DNA from: Candidatus Hecatellales archaeon ex4484_218
GTDB lineage: Archaea; Thermoproteota; Bathyarchaeia; Hecatellales; Hecatellaceae
Assembly: GCA_002254975.1 (NCBI GenBank)
Contig: NJEB01000007.1
Location: 1 to 9,873 of the forward strand
Length of the DNA: 9,873 nt
Direction: 5' to 3'
The notes beneath the pieces were generated by a model. It was not told the DNA's origin, searched no databases, and worked only from the letters and a program-made list of their open reading frames with translations. Positions 1-5,618 of this stretch are shown in pieces. The position numbers and the translations under genes were made by a program. Numbering within the stretch: position 1 is the stretch's first letter; the number at the start of each line of letters is the position of its first letter.

Positions 1-51
1 GCATTAGCATAGTTTAAATGGAAGTTTTCTTTTTAAATTTTGGTGGTTTAA

Positions 52-441
52 TTGGTTAAAGATAGCCATGAACTTCGTCATTTTTCCGGTTTAGTTTTTG
101 TTGCATGTATGTTTATTGGTGCTGGGATAGGTTTAGCTTTTGGAAGACCTGATGTTGGTGGAGCAATAGGTATGGGGATAGGATTTTTGTTGATGGGTTT
201 AATTAGGGTAAAAAATGTTGAACCTACACCTGTAACTTTTAGTTTACCAAAAAATTTTGGAAACATTTTTTTGTCAATTTTAGGGGTTATCGTTATTTTA
301 GTGGGAATATCTATCCTATTTAACCCAGAATTTTTGTATCCTTACATTGCTAGTTTCAGTATAGTGGTTATAGGTTTACTTATTTTATTGGCTGGTTTAG
401 CTAGGTATGGGAAAAAAGAAACTCAAAAAACAGTTGAATAA
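52..441 (+). CDS. Small four-helix membrane protein, function unknown
   Basis: I do not recognise this 129-residue protein. Four hydrophobic stretches are visible at about residues 11-30, 34-52, 70-90 and 97-117. The first two are glycine-rich (GAGIGLAFG, GGAIGMGIG), the kind of small-residue packing seen in tightly paired helices. The N-terminus (MVKDSHELRH) and the C-terminus (RYGKKETQKTVE) are hydrophilic, so both ends probably lie on the same side of the membrane. There is no catalytic motif, cysteine pair or cleavable signal peptide. The start is TTG, supported by a GGTGG purine stretch at 42-46, five bases upstream. The next in-frame Met (109-111) would remove half of helix 1. It lies 48 nt ahead of the Mut7-C gene on the same strand, but that neighbour seems to have its own promoter, so a shared job is not implied. 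Small archaeal membrane proteins of this shape are often lineage-specific. Confidence 0.75.
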   Translation: MVKDSHELRHFSGLVFVACMFIGAGIGLAFGRPDVGGAIGMGIGFLLMGLIRVKNVEPTPVTFSLPKNFGNIFLSILGVIVILVGISILFNPEFLYPYIASFSIVVIGLLILLAGLARYGKKETQKTVE

Positions 442-458
442 TTTTTGAGGAAACTTAT

Positions 459-470
459 GATTTAAAAAAT
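459..470 (+). promoter_or_regulatory. TATA-like box ahead of the Mut7-C gene
   Basis: The run TTTAAAAAA begins at 461, and its centre is about 26 bases before the TTG at 490. That is the archaeal TATA-to-transcription-start distance, so the transcript may be leaderless. A purine-rich stretch (GAGGAAA, 447-453) lies further upstream, and no Shine-Dalgarno site precedes the start. The background is AT-rich, so the match is suggestive only. Confidence 0.35.
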
Positions 471-489
471 ATGAAAACTAAGTTTTATT

Positions 490-990
490 TTGGTTGAGTT
501 GACCAAAAATTTAAGGTTTATTGCTGATGGAATGTTGGGGAAACTTACTCGTTGGCTTAGAATTTTAGGTTATGATGTTGAATTTAAACCAAATGAGGCT
601 GATGATAAACTTTTAATTTTAGCTAAGGAAACTAAGAAAATTTTGTTAACAGGAGACCTTGAACTTTACAGGAAAGCTTTAAGGTCTGGTGTGGAAGCTT
701 TTCTTGTTGATGGGAAAACTGAGGTTGAAAATCTTGCTAAAATCTCAAAAAAATTTGGTATAAATCTTGATGTTGATGAAGTTGAGGAAACACGTTGTCC
801 AAAATGCAATTTTAGGCTTAAAATGGTATCAGCAAAAGATGTTGAAGGTAAAGTTCCATCTACAACCCTAAAAACCTACAAAGAATTTTGGGTTTGCACC
901 AATCCTCAATGTCAAAAAATTTATTGGCAAGGTAGTCATTGGAAAAAAATTGGAAAAATTCTTAAGGAAGCAAAAACTTTAATCAACTAA
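490..990 (+). CDS. Mut7-C RNase domain protein (DUF82, PIN-like) with C-terminal zinc ribbon
   Basis: This 166-residue protein matches the Mut7-C family: a PIN-like nuclease fold followed by a zinc ribbon. The family is named after the C-terminus of the animal exonuclease Mut-7, and most prokaryotic members are uncharacterised predicted RNases. The signature RFIADGMLGKLTRWLRILGYD is at residues 9-29, with the first acidic residue D13. D38/D39 and D56 (in LLTGDLEL) are the other likely metal-binding acids. The ribbon has C103-P-K-C106 and a second pair C136/C141, followed by the family's KIYWQGSHW ending (143-151). The second pair is spaced CX4C (C-TNPQ-C), whereas members I recall have CX2C. 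Length is normal, so the gene is intact. TTG at 490 is chosen because the conserved block starts at residue 9; the TTG at 499 would also preserve it. The gene sits 59 nt upstream of tmcA. An RNA-processing role is inferred from the fold; the substrate is unknown. Confidence 0.88.
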   Translation: MVELTKNLRFIADGMLGKLTRWLRILGYDVEFKPNEADDKLLILAKETKKILLTGDLELYRKALRSGVEAFLVDGKTEVENLAKISKKFGINLDVDEVEETRCPKCNFRLKMVSAKDVEGKVPSTTLKTYKEFWVCTNPQCQKIYWQGSHWKKIGKILKEAKTLIN

Positions 991-1038
991 CATTTACAAT
1001 CTTGAAATTTTGGTGTAAACTACCACACTAAATTTGTT

Positions 1039-1043
1039 AGGAG
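1039..1043 (+). promoter_or_regulatory. Shine-Dalgarno site of tmcA
   Basis: AGGAG lies six bases before the ATG at 1050. It supports that start over the ATG three codons later (1059). Confidence 0.7.
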
Positions 1044-1049
1044 AATTTT

Positions 1050-3392
1050 ATGGAAAAAATGAGTTTAAACCTACCTGAAGACCTTTCCCTACTTGTTAAA
1101 GAAGTTTTAGGTAGTCCACATCGTCGAATGGTTGTTTTTGCTGGACTAAATAAGGAAAAATTAGCTGCTAACCTTGTTAAAGAATACGTAAAGTTAAAAG
1201 GTTCAAATATTGAACTTTTGTATGCTGCAGATGGATTTGGTGAAAAATCAACCTATAAAATTTTTAAGGAAAAACTTGGAAACTTTGAAAACTTAAAAAT
1301 TTTTCCTGTTCTTTATGAGGATTCAGAGAAGATTCTTGGTTTAACTTTTGACTTGTTAATTTTAGATTTAACTGAACAGTTAAAACCAAATGACCTTGGA
1401 AGACTTGTTGAAGTTGTTAGGGGTGGCGGATTAATAATACTTTTAACACCAAAAATAGAGGAATGGGAAAAAACGGTAACAAGATTTCAAAGAAGACTCA
1501 TCATCCATCCATATACAGAAAAAAATGTTAAACATAGGTTTATAAAAAGACTTATTAAAAAACTTTTAACCCATGAAGGAATATGGGTTTTTGAGGATAA
1601 CAAAATTTTAAATGGAAAACCATTAACAAAAAAATTTTTTATTCAACCTAAACCAACTATTCCATCCAAACCAAGATTTCCACTAAAACTTTATGAGGTG
1701 GCTAAAACCCAAGACCAAGTTAATGCGTTACTTGGATTTGAAAAATTAATTTTAAAAGGTTTAGGGAAAAATGTACTTCTTATAACTGCAAATAGGGGAA
1801 GAGGTAAATCTGCAGTTTTAGGTTTGGGTGCTGCAGGAATAGTTTATGTTTTAGGTCAAAGAAAAAAAGCTGTGGTTCGAATTACAGCTCCCAACTTTTC
1901 CAGCATAAAAACTGTTGTTGAATTTGCTGAAAAAGCATTAAAAATTTTGGGGGTTGAGGTTGAAAAAGTTGATTTTAAAGGTTTAACTGTAACCATAAAA
2001 TCTAAACTTGGAATTATTGATTGTACAAGTCCTGGAAAAATTTTAAGGAGAAAAGCAGATGTGGTTCTTGTTGATGAAGCCGCGGGAATACCAGTTCCCA
2101 TACTTTTCCGTATTCTTAAAAATTTTAGAAGAATTGTTTACTCATCCACAATCCATGGCTATGAGGGTTCAGGTAGAGGATTTAGACTTAGATTTTTAAA
2201 AGCCTTAAAAAATGAGGCAAAACTTAACCTTTACGAAGTTGAAATGGAAACCCCTATACGTTATGGGGTTGAAGACCCTGTTGAAAAATGGTTGTATGAT
2301 ACTTTACTTTTAAATGCTGAACCTGTAGAATTAAGCCAAGAAGAAATAACCCAAACCAAACCTGAAAACTGTATTTATGAAACACCAAACCTTGATTTTT
2401 GGTTTACTGAGGGAGAGGAAGAATTAAAACATTTTTTTGGAATTTATGTTTTAGCCCATTATAGAAATAGACCTGATGACCTAGCTATTCTGGGTGATGC
2501 TCCCCATCATCATGCAAAAATCTTAAAACTACCCAACAAAAAAATTGTTGTTTCAGTTCATCTAGCTGAAGAAGGTAATATGCTTGATGAAGATATTAAA
2601 GCAGTTATTGAGGGTGCAAATCCACCTGGAAACATTATCCCAAACTGTATTGTAAGATACTATCAACCTTACAAATATTTTGCAAAATTAAAAGGACTTA
2701 GAATTGTAAGAATTGCTGTTCATCCTCAAATGGAAGATAAAGGTTTTGGTTCCCATATTCTACAAAAAATTTGTTCTGAAGCTGAAAGTTTAGGTTATGA
2801 TTGGGTTGGTTCAGGTTTTGGTGTAACCCATCAACTACTTAATTTTTGGGTTAAGAATGGGTTTATCCCAGTTTATATGAGTCCAGCAAAAAACATTGTA
2901 TCTGGAGAGTACAGTGTATTTGTTGTTAAACCTTTAACAAAAAAAGCATGGAAACTTGTAGAACGTTTAAGTTTAGAGTTTAGGTTAAGACTAATAGAAG
3001 CTTTATTTGACACTTATTTTGACTTGGAACCTAAAACAGCCCAACTACTTCTTTACAATTTTCCTGAAACCCATAAAACACTGATAGAGTTTTCAAAAAC
3101 CCAGTTTTCAAGAATACAGGCTTATGTTAAAGGTTTGATTACCTATGAAGCAGCCTCAGACACCATTAAAAATCTTGTAAAAATTCATTTTTTAAGTTCA
3201 GGTTATGCTAGATTAAAACTTCAACCTCAAATTGAGTCAGCCTTAATAGCTAAATGTCTTCAAGGAAAATCTTGGGATAAAACAGCAATTCTTTCAGGTT
3301 TAAAACCAACAACCATAAAATCAGTTTTAAGAGAAACTGTAAAGGAGATGTTTAAGCATTATGAGGAAAAGGAAACCATTAAACTTTACTAA
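1050..3392 (+). CDS. tmcA: tRNA(Met) cytidine acetyltransferase TmcA (Kre33/NAT10 family)
   Basis: TmcA uses acetyl-CoA and ATP to form N4-acetylcytidine (ac4C). The bacterial enzyme acts at the wobble base of elongator tRNA-Met; archaeal and eukaryotic relatives also modify other tRNA sites and rRNA. The 780-residue protein has the full domain order. An N-terminal DUF1726-type domain covers about 1-200. A RecD-like helicase domain has Walker A TANRGRGKS (246-254), Walker B-like VLVDEAAGIP (339-348) and SSTIHGYEGSGRGF (365-378). A GNAT domain has IVRIAVHPQ (552-560) and DKGFGS (563-568), and a C-terminal tRNA-binding helical region covers about 630-770. Length fits archaeal members and nothing is broken. 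In the acetyl-CoA loop the usual Q/R-x-x-G-x-G position is E562, worth noting because that residue contacts the pyrophosphate. The tail reads through the start of the ASCH gene, a 32-nt overlap that suggests coupled translation. Confidence 0.95.
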   Translation: MEKMSLNLPEDLSLLVKEVLGSPHRRMVVFAGLNKEKLAANLVKEYVKLKGSNIELLYAADGFGEKSTYKIFKEKLGNFENLKIFPVLYEDSEKILGLTFDLLILDLTEQLKPNDLGRLVEVVRGGGLIILLTPKIEEWEKTVTRFQRRLIIHPYTEKNVKHRFIKRLIKKLLTHEGIWVFEDNKILNGKPLTKKFFIQPKPTIPSKPRFPLKLYEVAKTQDQVNALLGFEKLILKGLGKNVLLITANRGRGKSAVLGLGAAGIVYVLGQRKKAVVRITAPNFSSIKTVVEFAEKALKILGVEVEKVDFKGLTVTIKSKLGIIDCTSPGKILRRKADVVLVDEAAGIPVPILFRILKNFRRIVYSSTIHGYEGSGRGFRLRFLKALKNEAKLNLYEVEMETPIRYGVEDPVEKWLYDTLLLNAEPVELSQEEITQTKPENCIYETPNLDFWFTEGEEELKHFFGIYVLAHYRNRPDDLAILGDAPHHHAKILKLPNKKIVVSVHLAEEGNMLDEDIKAVIEGANPPGNIIPNCIVRYYQPYKYFAKLKGLRIVRIAVHPQMEDKGFGSHILQKICSEAESLGYDWVGSGFGVTHQLLNFWVKNGFIPVYMSPAKNIVSGEYSVFVVKPLTKKAWKLVERLSLEFRLRLIEALFDTYFDLEPKTAQLLLYNFPETHKTLIEFSKTQFSRIQAYVKGLITYEAASDTIKNLVKIHFLSSGYARLKLQPQIESALIAKCLQGKSWDKTAILSGLKPTTIKSVLRETVKEMFKHYEEKETIKLY
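3343..3347 (+). promoter_or_regulatory. Shine-Dalgarno-like site of the ASCH gene inside tmcA
   Basis: AGGAG, within AAAGGAGATG, lies 13 bases before the ATG at 3361, inside the tmcA coding sequence. The spacing is long. The ATG immediately after it (3348) is in the tmcA frame, so it would not start the ASCH protein. Confidence 0.45.
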
Positions 3393-3675
3393 AGAATACA
3401 TGAATAAAATACTATCCGGAGAAAAAACTTCAACCATAAGGCTTAAAACAAATCTTAAGGTTGGTGAAAAAGTTCAAATTATTGTTGGTGGGGAAAAATT
3501 AGGTGAAGCAAAAATAGTAAGCATAAAAAGAAAAAATATTTTAAGTTTAACAGATGAAGATGCAAAAAAGGATGGATTTAAAAACAAAAAAGAATTGTTA
3601 AAAGCATTAAGAAAACATTATGGAAAAATTTCACCAAACACAAATGTTTATATTGTAGGTTTTAAACTTGAATAA
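3361..3675 (+). CDS. Small ASCH-domain protein, candidate ac4C amidohydrolase or RNA-binding protein
   Basis: The 104 residues are a single ASCH domain, a PUA-like fold linked to RNA. Visible family marks are LNF (7-9), the loop SGEKTSTIRL (19-28), VGEKVQI (34-40) and the C-terminal strand VYIVGFKLE (96-104). E. coli YqfB, of the same superfamily and size, hydrolyses N4-acetylcytidine to cytidine. Its reported key residues, from memory, are K21, T24 and E74. Here K22 and T25 match in the same K-T-x-T-I-R motif, and D71 (AKKDGF) falls where the Glu would be. The frame is closed upstream by TAA at 3340-3342, and the next Met (3400) would cut off LNF, so ATG 3361 and the 32-nt overlap with tmcA are well supported. 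Overlap with the gene whose product makes ac4C favours a role in ac4C removal, recycling or recognition; that is inference. Another ASCH protein has been reported to be a ribonuclease, so that remains an alternative. Confidence 0.88.
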   Translation: MRKRKPLNFTKEYMNKILSGEKTSTIRLKTNLKVGEKVQIIVGGEKLGEAKIVSIKRKNILSLTDEDAKKDGFKNKKELLKALRKHYGKISPNTNVYIVGFKLE

Positions 3676-3680
3676 ACCCA

Positions 3681-3696
3681 TAACATTTTTCTTACA
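3681..3696 (+). terminator. T-rich terminator candidate after the ASCH gene
   Basis: Ten bases past the ASCH stop the + strand has a pyrimidine run (TTTTTCTT, 3686-3693), the type of U-rich signal that ends archaeal transcripts. No strong hairpin precedes it. The position between convergent genes makes termination here expected. Confidence 0.35.
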
Positions 3697-3776
3697 TTTA
3701 AGTAAAGTTTCATCTAAAATGTGGCTAATTGTTACCAAAACATGAAACATCAAATAATATACGAATTTCCGGAATT

Positions 3777-4496
3777 TTAGATAGTTTTTATTTCTGTTGC
3801 AGGAATACCAGCTACTACAGTTTTAGGTTTAACGTTTTTAGTTACAACTGAACCTGCACCAACCATCGAATTTTCACCTACGGTAATGGTAGGCATAATA
3901 ATGCTGTTTCCACCTATACTTGCACCTTTACAAATAGTTGGACCTTTAAGCTGATACTTTTTTCTTTTCATGTATTTGTCGTTTAACAGTAAACAGTAAG
4001 GTCCAAGAAAAACATCAGATTTTATGGTTGTATAGGCTGAAATGTAAACTCCAGTTTGAATAGAAACATTTGAGCCTATTTTACAGTTTCCATCAACAAC
4101 CGTGTAAGAGCCAATTAAACTATTCTTACCGATTTTTACGTTTTCTCTGATAAGAACATTATGACCAAACTCAACATTTCCCCCTACCTTTACATTCGAA
4201 TAAATAACACAACCAGACCTAACTAAACATCCATCACCAATCCAAACCCAACCCTTACCCTTAAAAGTTTTAAAGTTTTCTTTTCCATCTCTAATCTTTT
4301 TAAGCTCATTTCTAGTTGGAAAACCAACAATACAATGGTCACTAATATAAACATTATTACCAATTTTACATGGACCATAAATTAAACTGTTTAACCCTAT
4401 CCAAACATTTTTCCCAAAAACAACCTTACCAAAAATTTTGCTTCCTTCACCAAAAAAAGAAGGCTTAAAACTTTTACTCAAATTTTTAACCTTCAC
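3777..4496 (-). CDS. Left-handed beta-helix (hexapeptide repeat) acyltransferase, WbpD/WlbB-like
   Basis: This 239-residue protein is almost wholly hexapeptide repeats of the [LIV]-G-x-x-x-x type, in two runs at about residues 18-60 and 84-170. A closing section around IGGNSIIMPTITVG (194-207) and VGAGSVVTKNV (212-222) leads to the typical AGIPA end (229-233). Such proteins are trimeric acyltransferases that move an acetyl group from acetyl-CoA to an amino sugar or similar acceptor. The layout with FLGPYCLLLNDKY (163-175) resembles WbpD/WlbB N-acetyltransferases of diacetamido-uronic acid synthesis, but the substrate cannot be read from sequence. H112 (EFGHNV) is a candidate active-site residue. 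A loop at about 61-82 interrupts the coils. The start is GTG, overlapping the end of the epimerase gene by 11 nt. TTG at 4479-4481 (residue 6), just after GAAGGTT, is an alternative. Overlap and strand imply one operon with the epimerase. Confidence 0.85.
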   Translation of the reverse strand: MKVKNLSKSFKPSFFGEGSKIFGKVVFGKNVWIGLNSLIYGPCKIGNNVYISDHCIVGFPTRNELKKIRDGKENFKTFKGKGWVWIGDGCLVRSGCVIYSNVKVGGNVEFGHNVLIRENVKIGKNSLIGSYTVVDGNCKIGSNVSIQTGVYISAYTTIKSDVFLGPYCLLLNDKYMKRKKYQLKGPTICKGASIGGNSIIMPTITVGENSMVGAGSVVTKNVKPKTVVAGIPATEIKTI

Positions 4497-5388
4497 TATT
4501 TTTAGATTGTTTTATGTTTAAAATTTCAAAATCAATTATTTCTTTTATTCCTTCTTTTAGGTTTTTTTGAGGTTTAAATCCTTCAGCCTTAAGCCTACCA
4601 ATATCTAAAAGATTTCTACGAATTTCACCAGGTCTTTCAGGCCTATATTCAACCTTAAATCTTCTACCCAAACATTCTTCAACAAGTTTAACAATATCGT
4701 TTATGCTATGTTCCTCCCCAGTTCCAACATTAAAAATTCCTCTTATACCTTTATCCAAAACAAGCTCAATAGCTGAAACAACATCAAAAACATGAATAAA
4801 ATCTCTAGTTTGGTTTCCATCTCCAGTTACATAACAACAGCCATGTCTAACCACATTATAAACTATCGAGTTTACTGGTCCATGTCGAACACCTTCTTGG
4901 ATTCCGTAAACTGAGGATAAACGTAAAATTGTAGATTTGGATGGGTAAAGTAGTTGAATGTATTTTTCACCTGTAAGCTTGGAAAGCCCGTAAGGACTTG
5001 TAGGATTGGTTGGATGTTCCTCAGAAATGGGTAAAAATTTTGGGTTTCCATAAACTGAGGCTGAAGATGTAAAAATTAGGTCTGAACCATATTTTAAGGC
5101 TAATCTTAAAACATTAATTGTTCCAACAATGTTGATGGTTGCATCCTCAATAGGGTCCTCAAAACTTTTAGGAACATATGCTTGAGCAGCAACATGAATA
5201 ATAACACTAGGTTTTAATCCTTCACAAACCTTTTCAAGCTTGGCGTAATCCCTAATATCACAAACAACAGTATCCTCAGATGGTAGAATATCTACACCTA
5301 AAACTTCATCAATTTCAGGTTTATCCCTAAACTTTTTAATTAAAGCCTTACCCAAAAATCCTGCACTACCAGTAACCAAAACATTCAA
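4486..5388 (-). CDS. NAD-dependent nucleotide-sugar epimerase/dehydratase (GalE-like extended SDR)
   Basis: Numbered from the TTG at 5388 (300 residues), this is a complete extended short-chain dehydrogenase. The Rossmann motif GSAGFLG is at 7-13, and acidic D33 at the end of strand 2 favours NAD over NADP. TSSASVYG (107-114) holds the catalytic Ser/Thr, and YGLSK (133-137) the catalytic Tyr and Lys. TRDFIH (194-199) and RPGE (252-255) mark the sugar-nucleotide domain. Closest in style are UDP-glucose/UDP-GlcNAc 4-epimerases and related dehydratases; the exact sugar is uncertain. The reading frame opens further back at a TTG (5409), giving seven extra residues (MWRFISS). I prefer 5388 because the protein then begins MNVLVTGSAG as relatives do and because GGAGGT lies at 5400-5405, although its 11-base spacer is long. 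It overlaps the acyltransferase gene, so the pair probably builds one activated sugar in the cytoplasm. Confidence 0.88.
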   Translation of the reverse strand: MNVLVTGSAGFLGKALIKKFRDKPEIDEVLGVDILPSEDTVVCDIRDYAKLEKVCEGLKPSVIIHVAAQAYVPKSFEDPIEDATINIVGTINVLRLALKYGSDLIFTSSASVYGNPKFLPISEEHPTNPTSPYGLSKLTGEKYIQLLYPSKSTILRLSSVYGIQEGVRHGPVNSIVYNVVRHGCCYVTGDGNQTRDFIHVFDVVSAIELVLDKGIRGIFNVGTGEEHSINDIVKLVEECLGRRFKVEYRPERPGEIRRNLLDIGRLKAEGFKPQKNLKEGIKEIIDFEILNIKQSKNSEG

Positions 5389-5399
5389 GGATGAAATAA

Positions 5400-5405
5400 A
5401 CCTCC
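5400..5405 (-). promoter_or_regulatory. Shine-Dalgarno site that decides the epimerase start
   Basis: GGAGGT on the minus strand is the strongest ribosome-binding match seen in the window. It lies inside the longer reading frame, 11 bases before TTG 5388. It argues against the upstream TTG at 5409, which has no site of its own. Confidence 0.55.
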
Positions 5406-5426
5406 ACAAAGGTCTTATTATGTTTG

Positions 5427-5436
5427 TTTAATTAAC
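5427..5436 (-). promoter_or_regulatory. TATA-like box for the epimerase/acyltransferase operon
   Basis: The palindrome TTAATTAA (5428-5435) would place transcription start near 5406, directly ahead of the GGAGGT site. A second AT block (about 5444-5457) is an alternative. Assignment rests on spacing only. Confidence 0.35.
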
Positions 5437-5480
5437 TACTAGTGTTAAAAATTTTAAGGTTTAGATAGGTAACTTAAGAA

Positions 5481-5487
5481 TTTATAT
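5481..5487 (+). promoter_or_regulatory. TATA-like box for moeA
   Basis: TTTATAT, preceded by CTTAAGAA, is a good archaeal TATA match in the 230-bp epimerase-moeA divergent region. It predicts a transcript start near 5510 and hence a leader of about 105-110 nt before moeA. A weaker box (TATTTATA, 5520-5527) could shorten it. I see no riboswitch-like fold in the leader. Confidence 0.35.
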
Positions 5488-5618
5488 TTCTGTTAGCAAT
5501 GATTAGGACTGTTTTGAAGTATTTATAGTGTTTAGGGTATGATGGAATTAATAGTGAAAAATTATCCAAGTATTTATTTTTGGGTAGGAAAATTATTTTT
5601 GTAGGTGTTGGGTTGGTT

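Noticed and set aside
78..266. 62-codon minus-strand reading frame opposite the membrane protein gene
   Set aside because: It is Pro/Ile/Lys-rich with no domain or start signal and mirrors a convincing four-helix protein on the other strand; it is a shadow frame.
1856..2101. 81-codon minus-strand reading frame inside tmcA
   Set aside because: It lies opposite the Walker region of an unmistakable TmcA; composition is Ser/Thr-rich low-information sequence.
3707..3748. Inverted arms GTTTCAT (3707-3713) and ATGAAAC (3742-3748) between the convergent ASCH and acyltransferase genes
   Set aside because: Seven bases with a 28-base loop is close to chance in this AT-rich gap, and no T-run follows directly on either strand.
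3768..3775. Palindrome TTCCGGAA next to the acyltransferase stop
   Set aside because: Only eight bases pair, there is no second copy, and it lies downstream of a gene, so operator function is unlikely.
5499..5528. Nine-codon frame MIRTVLKYL ahead of moeA, considered as a leader peptide
   Set aside because: It begins before the predicted transcript start, has no ribosome site and is short enough to be chance.
5488..5612. Molybdenum-cofactor riboswitch ahead of moeA
   Set aside because: No GC-rich helices or conserved junction sequences are visible in the leader, and that riboswitch class is known from bacteria.
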